Positions 25,079 through 32,524 of a stretch of DNA of 45,313 nt are shown piece after piece; position 1 is the first letter of the stretch, and each line of letters begins with the position of its first letter. Both the position numbers and the translations under genes were made by a program. A model generated the notes under the pieces. That model worked only from the letters and a program-made list of their open reading frames with translations, searched no databases and was not told the origin of the DNA. The DNA is from a virus. The stretch is taken from IMG/VR virus record IMGVR_UViG_3300045993_000477, positions 1-45,313 of that record; one strand, 5' to 3'.

Positions 25079-25493
25079 GCTGCCGCCGATTGTTAGCTTG
25101 CTCGGTCCAAGTGGCCCAACAGCAGTTAGCTTTATTGTAGTTTACGTTTGAGTCTTTACGTTCTAGCGTTAGGCCTTCAATCCAGCTAGGCCAGAGGTCT
25201 TTGTAAAAGTTTTTGAATTGCTTCCACTCGGCACTATAAGTAACACCGCGCTCCCCGTACCAGTGATACTGAGTACTGTTCGGATTATCACAGCGAGTTT
25301 TCATGTTGCACCAAGCTAGGTAAAAAGGATGGTGCTTGTGTAGGCCTAGTCTAGCAAGTTCTCCATGTTCCATTGATTGAAAGCCGGGCAGAGTGGCGTT
25401 AACATCTTGCCCTTTCATCAGGCGTTTGTAGTGCTTACCACACAGCCCGCGAGCAAAAGTTTCCTTCATACAATCATCAGCGTAGCAAAACAT
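25071..25493 (-). CDS. HNH-type homing endonuclease inserted in the DNA polymerase gene
   Basis: 140 residues. N-terminal cysteine cluster (CYADDCMKETFARGLCGKHY, a small zinc-binding module), then YLAWCNMKTRCDNPNS and YHWYGERGVTYSAEWKQFKN and finally NYNKANCCWATWTEQANNRR. This is the W-x-M-x-x-RC ... YGxRG ... NY-x-x-x-NCRWAT order of phage HNH/AP2-type homing endonucleases. It overlaps the exonuclease half by one base (TAATG) and the polymerase half by eight bases, and uses the end of the first half as its ribosome site (GAGGAG). Confidence 0.8.
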   Translation of the reverse strand: MFCYADDCMKETFARGLCGKHYKRLMKGQDVNATLPGFQSMEHGELARLGLHKHHPFYLAWCNMKTRCDNPNSTQYHWYGERGVTYSAEWKQFKNFYKDLWPSWIEGLTLERKDSNVNYNKANCCWATWTEQANNRRQHE

Positions 25494-26506
25494 TATTTCT
25501 CCTCTATTTTCCAGTTAGTGTACCAGTCGCTGTAAAGGGACGCGAGAAAGTCCAGGCCTTTTGGCAACGCGCAGAAGCAAGAATGCTGTGTTATCATGGT
25601 ATCTTGCGCTACGTTGGGGATGAAGTGCCAGTAGCGATAAGTGTACTGGCAGTCGAATAAAAGATTCTGACCACGCACTTTGATCTTCGGGTGAGTGAGG
25701 AGTTTGTATAACTTGTGTATTAAGTAAGCTTCTTGGTCTGGTTCCCAGTAGTCGGCGTAGCCATCAGTGACTGGGATGCAGATAGCTTCTTCAACAGACC
25801 ACGACAACCCAACGCAGCGGATATGCTTAGAGTGGATGAAAGTTTCTAAGTCGAACTCGATCCAGGTTTCGTCCGCTAGCTCTGTCTTTGCCATGAGCAT
25901 ATCAAGCGTAGACTCAGCAAGCTCAAAGCTCGGGCGGACTATGAACTTCCACCCTGGCTTGTTCGTGTACGGGCCAGGGTAGGTCATGTGTCGCTTGGCC
26001 CGGCGGAGATCGGACAGGACCACTGCGCGCTGAGGCCACTCGCGGATCACTGCGCCAGGGGTGAGGGTAGGGATGACCTTGCGACCGTGGGCCGTGACGA
26101 GCTGGGAGCCGCGCCACTTCAACACCCCCCAGTGGCCCGTGAGCACCCAACACGCCAGGTTGCCGAAGGCGATAATCAGATTCGGCTGGACCATCTCGAT
26201 CTCAGCAGCTAGCTCTGCCGCGCCCTGATGAATCTCCTCAGTGCAATAAAGGTCCTGGAGAATCCGATGCTTCGGGCCAATGTCCTTCTTCTTCAGGGCG
26301 ATCCAAGTACTCAGCTGTCCGAAGGGAGGTCGGGTTTTGCAAGCTAATGTAACATAACACTCTGCCCTCATAATGCCAACCTCATGCAGCATTCTGTTTA
26401 ACTCCATGCCGGAGGCTCCATCAAAAGGAACTCTATCACGTTCCCCGGGAAACTCTCCGACAAGCAATACTCTTGCAGGTATAGGGCCCTCGCCATGAAT
26501 TCTCAT
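25493..26506 (-). CDS. Uracil-DNA glycosylase-like domain fused to the 3'-5' exonuclease half of DNA polymerase
   Basis: 337 residues from ATG at 26506 (AAAGGA upstream; ATGA overlap with the HNH gene before it). Residues 13-50 hold VLLVGEFPGERDRVPFDG, the first motif of family 4/5 uracil-DNA glycosylases. The second motif is weak (TLTPGAVIREWP, lacking the usual His-Pro). From about 210 the DnaQ-like exonuclease begins: Exo I IEFDLET (Asp219, Glu221), Exo II GQNLLFDCQY (Asp285), Exo III start AQDTMITQH (Asp302) and LPKGLDFLASLYSDWY. Translation stops right there, and the rest of the enzyme is at 23639-25078. It supplies proofreading to the split polymerase. Confidence 0.8.
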   Translation of the reverse strand: MRIHGEGPIPARVLLVGEFPGERDRVPFDGASGMELNRMLHEVGIMRAECYVTLACKTRPPFGQLSTWIALKKKDIGPKHRILQDLYCTEEIHQGAAELAAEIEMVQPNLIIAFGNLACWVLTGHWGVLKWRGSQLVTAHGRKVIPTLTPGAVIREWPQRAVVLSDLRRAKRHMTYPGPYTNKPGWKFIVRPSFELAESTLDMLMAKTELADETWIEFDLETFIHSKHIRCVGLSWSVEEAICIPVTDGYADYWEPDQEAYLIHKLYKLLTHPKIKVRGQNLLFDCQYTYRYWHFIPNVAQDTMITQHSCFCALPKGLDFLASLYSDWYTNWKIEEK

Positions 26507-26961
26507 GACGGTTCCTTTAACCAAGCCCCGTCGGTTTTAGTTTTAATGCGACTGATTGCGGAAGGGTTAACTGCATAGGTACGAGCTATGCTGCTGTTAC
26601 TTAGTCCTAGTGAAAGTAATTTACGAATCTTAAGGACTTGCTCTTCTGTTAATTTACCTGAGGCACTTTGGCGCCCGTGAGGCAGTCGCCCTTTAGTCGC
26701 AGCATCCTGCATATTAGCTTGTCGAGTACCCGCAATAAGATGTGCAGGATTTAGGCAATTTCTTACATCGCAAGTGTGCATTACGTCCAGCCCTGTAGGC
26801 ACCTCTCCGTGGTATAACTTGTATACTAATCTGTGTACTCCCTGGGGGCGACCTTCGTGACGTAGCTGCCCGTAACCATTGTCGCTTTGACTTCCTAGCC
26901 ACAGATGACACGTAGCAGTTACTTGTGTTTTAGATTTGAGCTTTTGCTCCAGCGTTGCCAT
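26503..26961 (-). CDS. HNH endonuclease (HNH_3 type) with C-terminal HTH
   Basis: 152 residues. CHLWLGSQSDNGYGQLRHEG, VHRLVYKLYHGEVP, VMHTCDVRNCLNPAHLIAGT and RQANMQDAATKGR follow the classical HNH_3 layout, with His in VHR, MHTCD and NPAHL as the likely metal and catalytic set. Residues 100-147 (LTEEQVLKIRKLLSLGLSNS ... AISRIKT) form a helix-turn-helix that probably provides target specificity. It sits directly upstream of the polymerase front half with an ATGA overlap, a third homing-type gene in this locus. Confidence 0.8.
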   Translation of the reverse strand: MATLEQKLKSKTQVTATCHLWLGSQSDNGYGQLRHEGRPQGVHRLVYKLYHGEVPTGLDVMHTCDVRNCLNPAHLIAGTRQANMQDAATKGRLPHGRQSASGKLTEEQVLKIRKLLSLGLSNSSIARTYAVNPSAISRIKTKTDGAWLKEPS

Positions 26962-26962
26962 T

Positions 26963-28300
26963 TCATACTCCCAAAGCTAGGTCGAGTTCGCTTTGCTCTT
27001 TGAGTTTGTTTAATCGACCTACTGCTATGCCGAAGGATGCTTGATCCATCTCGATAGCGGTGGCACGGACCTTGGCTTCATGAGCCGCTGTGAGGATAGG
27101 GCCGCTGCCGCAGAATGGGTCGAGGACAGCTTGACCGGGAAGGCAGGTGCGACTGAGCAAGTCGGCGTAGAGCGCGACAGGCTTCTGCGCAGCGTGTCCA
27201 AGGTTCGTATCAGGCGGGTAGTCCAGCACGTCCCCGAGCATCTTGAGGATAGGCCGCTTTCCTTTAACCGCGTACATTATGGTCTCATACTTCCGTTGAG
27301 GACCCCATTCTGGCCACGGTGCGCGCATCCCGGACTTCTTGTACCAGAGCAGGGGGGTGCGAAAGACCTGCCAGCCCGCGTCCCCGAACGTCTGCTTGAG
27401 GTGGTGGAACCAGTCGATGTCGCAGAATAGGTAGAGGTGAGCCAGGGGCTTGGCGAGGCGGTAGGATTCAGGGGCGAGTACCTTCATGATTTGGAGGAAG
27501 TTCGCCGCGGAGTCTTCGTAGCCGTGACCGCCCGCAGCGAGGCCGCCGGAGTCCCCGAACTCATCTGCGTTCATGCCGTAAGGAGGGTCGGTGAGGATGC
27601 AGTCGAACTGTTCGGAAGGAGCGGCGGCCATCCAGTCGAGGGAGTCTTCGTTCAGTACCTGGTGGAAGTCGGCGGTGAAGGTCCGTCCGACGGCGGCCCC
27701 TAGCGCCCGGTGCTGGTTCTGCGTTTCAGCTTTACGTAAGATCTTAAATGCTTCATCGACGGTTTTCGCTGCTTTGACCGCAGGATTGTCCAGGTGCTTT
27801 GCAACAAGTAATTCCCGCCGTGTGTTTTCTTGATGGATACCTTCGCTGCTCCCGCGAACCTCGAGAGAAATGGCAGCCACGTTAGGAGCCGGTTCGCCTC
27901 GGGTTGCCGCCTGCGCGGTACGAAGGGCCGCGAGGCGAGCGTGGGCGGCTGCACGCTCCTGCCAGGATAGATCGACCCGGTGAATGTTCTCGGATAGCTC
28001 AGCTTCCTCCGCCGCGAGGGGATCGAGGTCGGAGAGGAGGGTGTAAGGGATGAAGTTGCTGCGGACGACTTCTCCATCATGCATGAACTGTCCGCCGAGG
28101 GCATAGAGGTCAGTGATGGCACGGAGCCTGCGCTCTCCGGCGACGAGGTAGTAATCATCTCCAACAATGCGAAGTATGATGGGGTGGAGGAGACCCTGGG
28201 TCGAGATGACCTCGGAGAATTCACGGAGTTTTCCTTCATCAAATGTTCTCCGTTGACGGTCAGGGGCGACTTTGATCGCTTCGATGTGTATGAGCTTCAT
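26963..28300 (-). CDS. ParB-like nuclease domain fused to a DNA adenine/cytosine-N4 methyltransferase
   Basis: 445 residues. Residues 1-110 are a ParB N-terminal (ParB/Srx) domain: LREFSEVISTQGLLHPIIL, YYLVAGERRLRAI (55-61) and LSENIHRVDLSWQE. From about 205 comes an amino-methyltransferase: catalytic motif DPPYG at 238-242, then the SAM loop LDPFCGSG at 393-400, the beta-class order. The fusion is a known phage architecture. It probably methylates phage DNA against host restriction and may have nicking or partition-like activity through the ParB part. It overlaps the membrane gene upstream by four bases. Confidence 0.8.
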   Translation of the reverse strand: MKLIHIEAIKVAPDRQRRTFDEGKLREFSEVISTQGLLHPIILRIVGDDYYLVAGERRLRAITDLYALGGQFMHDGEVVRSNFIPYTLLSDLDPLAAEEAELSENIHRVDLSWQERAAAHARLAALRTAQAATRGEPAPNVAAISLEVRGSSEGIHQENTRRELLVAKHLDNPAVKAAKTVDEAFKILRKAETQNQHRALGAAVGRTFTADFHQVLNEDSLDWMAAAPSEQFDCILTDPPYGMNADEFGDSGGLAAGGHGYEDSAANFLQIMKVLAPESYRLAKPLAHLYLFCDIDWFHHLKQTFGDAGWQVFRTPLLWYKKSGMRAPWPEWGPQRKYETIMYAVKGKRPILKMLGDVLDYPPDTNLGHAAQKPVALYADLLSRTCLPGQAVLDPFCGSGPILTAAHEAKVRATAIEMDQASFGIAVGRLNKLKEQSELDLALGV

Positions 28301-28509
28301 TTTTTATGTAGGTAGTTGAAGAGCCGTCGGAGCGCGTAGCTGCGGACCAGCGAGACTAAGGTAAAAATAATCCCTATGGCGATGTTACTCGACAAAGGGA
28401 TGTGGATTCCGAACCAAGGGAAGACTAGCAACTGGGCGCCTAGGGCCACTATGTATCCAAGCACCACGTTGATAGTGGCTTCGATGAGGGACTCTAGGCG
28501 CGATTGCAT
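28297..28509 (-). CDS. Two-span small membrane protein
   Basis: 70 residues with hydrophobic helices at about 11-30 (INVVLGYIVALGAQLLVF) and 42-56 (NIAIGIIFTLVSLV), then a basic tail (RSYALRRLFNYLHKK). I recognise this family as one very common in phage genomes (DUF7220-like), function unknown. There is no Shine-Dalgarno before the ATG; it lies six bases after the previous stop, so it is probably translated by coupling. Confidence 0.65.
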   Translation of the reverse strand: MQSRLESLIEATINVVLGYIVALGAQLLVFPWFGIHIPLSSNIAIGIIFTLVSLVRSYALRRLFNYLHKK

Positions 28510-28515
28510 AGGAGG

Positions 28516-29001
28516 CTAGCTCGGCAGGACTGAGCCAACGCGCTCTTGAATGGCGTCGTTGTAGAGTTCGTGATTGATTTTCACCATCACGGTCTTACCT
28601 TGCAACTGACGCCACGACCAGGGGACTCCAGCGACGTTAGTACCTGTCGCGTCCCTGTAGTCTTTCTGGCGGCGGTTCTTCCCCTTGGTGTTGTCCAGGC
28701 CGCCTTGGGCGTTCAGGTCCAGGAAGGCGCGGTCAGTCAGGGTCAGTTCTGGCGGGATGCCCAGGCCTTGGACGGATGAAGGGACCTGGATTCGCAGAGG
28801 GATCAGCATGGAGATCCACGGCTTGCCAGCATTGTCGCCTTTGCTGACCGTGCCGGAGTCCGTCTTGATTTCGCCAATTACGGCCAGGTAGAGGCCGTTA
28901 GGCTGGTCAGGATTTTCCGTAGGGAGGGGCGGACGCTTCTCATTTGCTTCGTTGATCTGGGCATCGAGAAAGACCGAGGGATCGAAAGAACTTGTACCCA
29001 T
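28516..29001 (-). CDS. Putative ssDNA-binding-type protein of the recombination block
   Basis: 161 residues, starting MGTSSFDPSVFLDAQINEAN. The core (LYLAVIGEIKTDSGTVSKGD ... PWISMLIPLRIQV) resembles the DUF669/OB-like proteins that accompany Sak4-type ATPases and act as single-strand binding partners. It lies two small genes after the Sak4-like ATPase. AGGAG is well placed. Assignment rests on context and general pattern, not on a firm motif. Confidence 0.45.
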   Translation of the reverse strand: MGTSSFDPSVFLDAQINEANEKRPPLPTENPDQPNGLYLAVIGEIKTDSGTVSKGDNAGKPWISMLIPLRIQVPSSVQGLGIPPELTLTDRAFLDLNAQGGLDNTKGKNRRQKDYRDATGTNVAGVPWSWRQLQGKTVMVKINHELYNDAIQERVGSVLPS

Positions 29002-29058
29002 TTGAGTAACTCCTAGTTTGGGTTTTTGGGAGCATTCAACGCAGCTCCCGGCGCGTAT

Positions 29059-29226
29059 CTAGACGTAATGGGTTTCTCGCTTGGTGACCTTGACGAGGAC
29101 CGTGCCGGGGGAGAACTGGACCTTCGCCGCTTCGAGCAGGAGCTTGATGGCTTCGGCCTGGGTCTTCCCGGCAGGGATGGGAAAGGTTACGGCGGCTGTG
29201 AGGACTACGTAGGATTTCTGGCTCAT
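29059..29226 (-). CDS. Small protein (55 residues), coupled to the ATPase gene
   Basis: Reads MSQKSYVVLTAAVTFPIPAG, then KTQAEAIKLLLEAAKVQF and SPGTVLVKVTKRETHYV: strand, helix, strand. The start overlaps the ATPase stop as ATGA. It is too small for a named domain. The beta-alpha-beta layout could be a small nucleic-acid or partner-binding fold. Confidence 0.6.
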   Translation of the reverse strand: MSQKSYVVLTAAVTFPIPAGKTQAEAIKLLLEAAKVQFSPGTVLVKVTKRETHYV

Positions 29227-30095
29227 GCGCTTACTCCCGCCCGTTTCTTCCAGATATCCATGATCTGGCCGAAGTCCGGAGTGATCTTGCTGCGGTAGCC
29301 CAAGGACCGCGTCTTCGTATCCACGCCGTAAGCTGCGGTGTCCCAGAAGAACTTGTCGGCCTCGCGGGTCGTGTAGATGATGTCACTGAACAGCGTGGGA
29401 ATTTCCGTCGCCAAGGCCTTGCCAATCGCCTTGATCATCACCTTGGTGGTTTGAGTAACCGCGTCGGTTTCCCGGTCCACGTGGGCAGTCATGGCGAAAG
29501 TGCAGGTGAGGCCTTGGGTGCAAAGGCGGAGAAAGTTCATCAAGTTGTTCTGGGCCACGCCGTAGTCGCCTGGGCTGGCCATTGGACGGGAACCGATCTG
29601 CATCTTCATCGCAGCATTCGCTGTTTCCGTCAAGGAATCCATCACGAAGATCTGCTTGGAGGTGAACGCGTCGATAGGACCAAGGACCTTGCCAGTCCGA
29701 TCATCTGTGAAGTTGGAGCAGGATTGCAGGATCTTAAAGAACGCGTTGTTGTCGCCGCCTCGGTTGGAGTCGACGGATTTTGCGAGGGCCTCATAGCTGA
29801 GCTTCCCCACGTTATCTGCCGTCGTCATCAGGGCTTTGAGGGAGATCGGCTTGGTTCCTTGCTGGTGCCAGTAGATGTTCGGCGGCGGTTCCTTCCCGTG
29901 ATCGCGGAAGTAGCCGAGGAGAGTTTCCAATCCGTTCTCGGTGAAGAGGATAGCGACTTCGAAACCATTGGTCGTGGCCCAGTCGCAGAGGGTCCCTATC
30001 GCGTAGGTTTTGCCAGTTCCGCCTAGGCCCATTAAGCAAACCTTAGGTCCGACGAGCTGCTGTGCGTCTTTGGTGATTATTGTGTCCGGTGTCAT
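29223..30095 (-). CDS. Sak4-like RecA-fold ATPase (AAA_24)
   Basis: 290 residues. Walker A GLGGTGKT at 23-30 after a strand KVCLMG; Walker B-like strand KQIFVMDSL in the middle followed by TETANAAMK; then TFAMTAHVDRE, a sensor-type strand. This is the AAA_24/Sak4 pattern of phage single-strand annealing ATPases, which load on or pair ssDNA during replication and recombination. Ribosome site AAGGA; ATGA overlaps on both sides. It fits with the Cas4-like nuclease upstream in the operon. Confidence 0.78.
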   Translation of the reverse strand: MTPDTIITKDAQQLVGPKVCLMGLGGTGKTYAIGTLCDWATTNGFEVAILFTENGLETLLGYFRDHGKEPPPNIYWHQQGTKPISLKALMTTADNVGKLSYEALAKSVDSNRGGDNNAFFKILQSCSNFTDDRTGKVLGPIDAFTSKQIFVMDSLTETANAAMKMQIGSRPMASPGDYGVAQNNLMNFLRLCTQGLTCTFAMTAHVDRETDAVTQTTKVMIKAIGKALATEIPTLFSDIIYTTREADKFFWDTAAYGVDTKTRSLGYRSKITPDFGQIMDIWKKRAGVSA

Positions 30096-30433
30096 GTTGA
30101 TTCCTTGATCAGGTTTTCATAGTAAGCGAGGTGGACGTCGAATTCTCTGGCGATGCACTCGCGGGACAGCTCGTTGAGGTTGTAGGCGATCTCTCCGCAG
30201 AGGAGACTGCCAGGGATACCCCACGGCTCCGGGTGGCTGCGGCAACCGACTTCCGCAATGCGGAAAGGGTAAGGATTGGACGCCTTGTCGGTGAGGACTG
30301 CACGTGCCCAGATGTCTCCGCAGAAGCGGCAGAAGTAAGCTCGGGAAGGCCAGCCCCAGGAGTCTGCGGGTTGAGACGCGTAGGAGAAGGTGCCGAGGAA
30401 AGCTCCCTCCGCGATAATGTAGCCGTTTGGCAT
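30092..30433 (-). CDS. Zinc-finger-like small protein
   Basis: 113 residues from ATG at 30433 (MPNGYIIAEGAFLG), one base after the Cas4-like stop. A longer reading from 30562 overlaps that gene and is unlikely. YFCRFCGDIWARAV (CxxC) and VGCRSHPEP (CxxH) can bind one zinc ion. Such proteins are common beside recombination genes in environmental phages. Function unknown. Confidence 0.6.
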   Translation of the reverse strand: MPNGYIIAEGAFLGTFSYASQPADSWGWPSRAYFCRFCGDIWARAVLTDKASNPYPFRIAEVGCRSHPEPWGIPGSLLCGEIAYNLNELSRECIAREFDVHLAYYENLIKEST

Positions 30434-30434
30434 G

Positions 30435-31355
30435 TCATGCTTCCTCTCCCAGAACCGTTTCGGTCCTTGCCACTGGGTCCCAGCGGCGGCGTTGGAATTG
30501 TTGCGCGAGCAACGGAGCGGGATCGCGCATCTGACAAACTGACTTAAACGGACACCCACCATACTCCGCGCAAGCGTGGTCCAGATTCCAGTCCCAGTAC
30601 CCGGACTCCCAAGCCTGCTTCATCTTGGCTATGTCTCGGAGGAGTTGCTCGTACCATCGCTCTATAAGCCAGGCGGGTCGATAGGTGATGGCTTGAAGGG
30701 TGTCGTATTTGGTTTTAAGAATTGAAACTCCTCGGACAAGGAAGCCATCAAGCTTAATGCCAGCTCGGGCGGCACCCCAGACATAACCAGTGAACTGGCT
30801 ACGTAGATCCCACTGACGAGGCCAGCTGGCTCCAAGCTGCGATGTAGTTTTGTCATCTTCTCCAAGGTGCATCCCCTCGTACTCTACCATCATGTCCATG
30901 CGGCCAGAGTATAAAATTGGCTCACCCGTTTCAGGGTGAAGAATGTCTAGCGGCTCGAGGAAGGAGAACTCGATTCCTCGCTTGCCGCCGGGAAGGGTCA
31001 TGGGGATGGCTCGGTCCTCGCCGAGGCGGTACTGGGAAAAGTAATACTCCAGTGCCCCGGCGGTACGCTCCGCTGACTTGGGAGACTCGGGCGGGCACTC
31101 GAAGTTCCCGTAGGCAGTCAACAACGCGTGGAGGCCGATGGTGAGGGATTCATCAGGGGACTTCCCGTCGATGTAGTAGGCGACTCGGGCTTTCTCAATC
31201 CCGGTTGCGTAGGCTGCTCCGGCGTGAAGGTGGACGGATTGATCCCTCAGCTTATAGTGGTCGATGAATTCGAGCTTGGCTTTTTGAGGGCACGACTTGA
31301 ACGCGGCCATTGTGGTACTGTCGAGTACCTTGGGGAAGGGACTGCGCGCGCTCAC
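30435..31355 (-). CDS. Cas4/AddB-like PD-(D/E)XK nuclease with Fe-S cysteines
   Basis: 306 residues from GTG at 31355 (GTGA overlap, CGGAG upstream). LDSTTMAAFKSCPQKAKLEF gives the N-terminal Cys22. GRMDMMVEYEG has Asp154, and EDDKTTSQ has the Asp168-x-Lys pair of the PD-(D/E)XK core; RSQFTGYVWGA is the QxxxY motif. Cysteines at 262, 268 and 274 (CAEYGGC, PFKSVC) complete a four-Cys iron-sulphur cluster as in Cas4 and AddB. This is the 5' or 3' exonuclease that creates single strands for the Sak4-like ATPase. There is no CRISPR nearby. Confidence 0.8.
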   Translation of the reverse strand: MSARSPFPKVLDSTTMAAFKSCPQKAKLEFIDHYKLRDQSVHLHAGAAYATGIEKARVAYYIDGKSPDESLTIGLHALLTAYGNFECPPESPKSAERTAGALEYYFSQYRLGEDRAIPMTLPGGKRGIEFSFLEPLDILHPETGEPILYSGRMDMMVEYEGMHLGEDDKTTSQLGASWPRQWDLRSQFTGYVWGAARAGIKLDGFLVRGVSILKTKYDTLQAITYRPAWLIERWYEQLLRDIAKMKQAWESGYWDWNLDHACAEYGGCPFKSVCQMRDPAPLLAQQFQRRRWDPVARTETVLGEEA

Positions 31356-31657
31356 AGTGCTGACTCCGGGGAGTAGCTCAAGCAAGCCAGGTCCGTACAG
31401 CGTTCCTTCAACTCCTTCACTTCCTGCTCGGTGTTGGCCAGGGTAGACTGGATGCGCTTGTTCAATTCCGCCAAGGCCGGACCCACACATTGCTCCGGCG
31501 TGGGTAGCTCGATCTCCACTGCTCCGACTTCCAGGGAATTCTCCGGCGCCTTCTCCCCGTCTTGCCGAACGGCCCAGTGCCAGGAATACGGAGACTCTGA
31601 GTTGCCCTTGGCGAGTTTCTCCAACCCGTCCGCTGTCACGTAGATGTGAACTTTCAT
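31352..31657 (-). CDS. Hypothetical protein with C-terminal coiled coil
   Basis: 101 residues. N-terminal beta strands (MKVHIYVTADGLEKLAKG), a predicted loop, and a helical end (ALAELNKRIQSTLANTEQEV) with three cysteines near the terminus. AAGGAG is well placed; GTGA overlap with the nuclease gene. No known domain. Confidence 0.6.
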   Translation of the reverse strand: MKVHIYVTADGLEKLAKGNSESPYSWHWAVRQDGEKAPENSLEVGAVEIELPTPEQCVGPALAELNKRIQSTLANTEQEVKELKERCTDLACLSYSPESAL

Positions 31658-31714
31658 ACTAACTCCTTCTTACTCGCTGGTGGGACTGCGCCAGCACAGA
31701 ATTTGGTTGACCGC

Positions 31715-31945
31715 TTACAGACCCTCAAGCTCCGCCAGCATATCAGCCTGGGGCGGAGGTGCCGTGCGCTTGCTAGCTGCTGCGCCACGCTTGGCAGCTC
31801 CCGCCGCCTGGGATGCTGCCATGCGACCTGCGCGAAGGTAGGTTACGGCTTCCTTCATTTCGTCGAGGGTCAAGGTGCCTTCGGCAGCGCGGAGTCTCCA
31901 ATTGGAGATCTTAGATTGAAGTTCCAGGGGTATCGGTCCGCTCAT
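31715..31945 (-). CDS. Small Ala/Arg-rich helical protein
   Basis: 76 residues. A helical N-terminus (LELQSKISNWRLRAAEGTLT, LDEMKEAVTYLRAGRM), then a basic Ala/Lys/Arg stretch (AAGAAKRGAAASKRT) that could touch DNA, then an acidic end. It resembles small proteins that phages encode next to Cas4/Sak4 modules. Coupled by ATGA to the membrane peptide upstream. Confidence 0.6.
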   Translation of the reverse strand: MSGPIPLELQSKISNWRLRAAEGTLTLDEMKEAVTYLRAGRMAASQAAGAAKRGAAASKRTAPPPQADMLAELEGL

Positions 31946-32073
31946 AATAATCTCGCTGGTTTAGTGCAGTTGGTTGATGGGGAAGCGTAGAGGTGGTAGA
32001 TCACTGGCACGGCGGCTAGGATAGCCAGACCGAGGAGGATCAGCACCAACGCCTTGATTGCTCGGTCGATCAT
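31942..32073 (-). CDS. 43-residue single-span membrane protein
   Basis: Reads MIDRAIKALVLILLGLAILA then AVPVIYHLYASPSTN: one strong hydrophobic helix and a short C-terminal tail. ATGA overlaps on both ends show it belongs to the operon. Function unknown; membrane placement is clear from the sequence. Confidence 0.6.
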   Translation of the reverse strand: MIDRAIKALVLILLGLAILAAVPVIYHLYASPSTNCTKPARLL

Positions 32074-32336
32074 GGAAGGAGTTTCCTCAAGGCTTCAATT
32101 GCCTCGGGACTCCCGCGAACCAAGAACGCACCTGGCGCTGAGCCTGCCCAGGGAGCTAGATCCACCGACTGCTCGGTGAAGTACCCTCGGAGGAGATCAA
32201 TCATAAAGCGAGAGTACCCGCCGTGAGGAACTCGCTGCTCGAGCTCAGAGAACAGATGCGCGCCGAGCTGGGTGTATAAAGGAAGCGGCAAAGCCACATT
32301 GAGTGGCTGGGAAGGAATCGCATTGGGCCTTTTCAT
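32070..32336 (-). CDS. Small protein with ribbon-helix-helix-like layout
   Basis: 88 residues. LNVALPLPLYTQLGAHLF has the strand-helix opening of ribbon-helix-helix proteins, then HGGYSRFMIDLLRGYF as a second helix, then a tail. It could be a small DNA-binding regulator. Sequence conservation with known Arc/CopG proteins is not evident, so this is a guess from layout. Confidence 0.5.
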   Translation of the reverse strand: MKRPNAIPSQPLNVALPLPLYTQLGAHLFSELEQRVPHGGYSRFMIDLLRGYFTEQSVDLAPWAGSAPGAFLVRGSPEAIEALRKLLP

Positions 32337-32524
32337 AGGTCATCCCAGTCTTGATCCAACTCCGGATCATCGCGTTCCTCGACTTCCCACAGGTGGCCTT
32401 GGAGGCTCGCGCTGAGGACATTAGCCACGGCGGCTTCGGAGTCCCCGTCCAGGACCACTTCTGTGAAGTCCTCTAGGGGCATTCCTGGACCCACGCGAGG
32501 TCGGATGTGTAGTTTAATTGTCAT
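32333..32524 (-). CDS. Small acidic protein
   Basis: 63 residues with a strand-rich start (MTIKLHIRPRVGPGM) and a very acidic tail (EERDDPELDQDWDDL). The strongly negative tail could mimic DNA or bind a basic partner. Ribosome site GGAAG; four-base overlaps with both neighbours. No family recognised. Confidence 0.6.
   Translation of the reverse strand: MTIKLHIRPRVGPGMPLEDFTEVVLDGDSEAAVANVLSASLQGHLWEVEERDDPELDQDWDDL

Noticed and set aside
25050-25510. Group I intron in the polymerase gene
   Set aside because: The HNH reading frame overlaps both polymerase halves by a few bases, leaving no free sequence for the intron core. I could not identify conserved P, Q, R, S elements. Kept as a split gene, with RT-PCR as the test.
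30435-31355. Cas4-like gene as part of a CRISPR system
   Set aside because: No repeat-spacer array and no other Cas gene in the window; Sak4-like and polymerase neighbours point to recombination.
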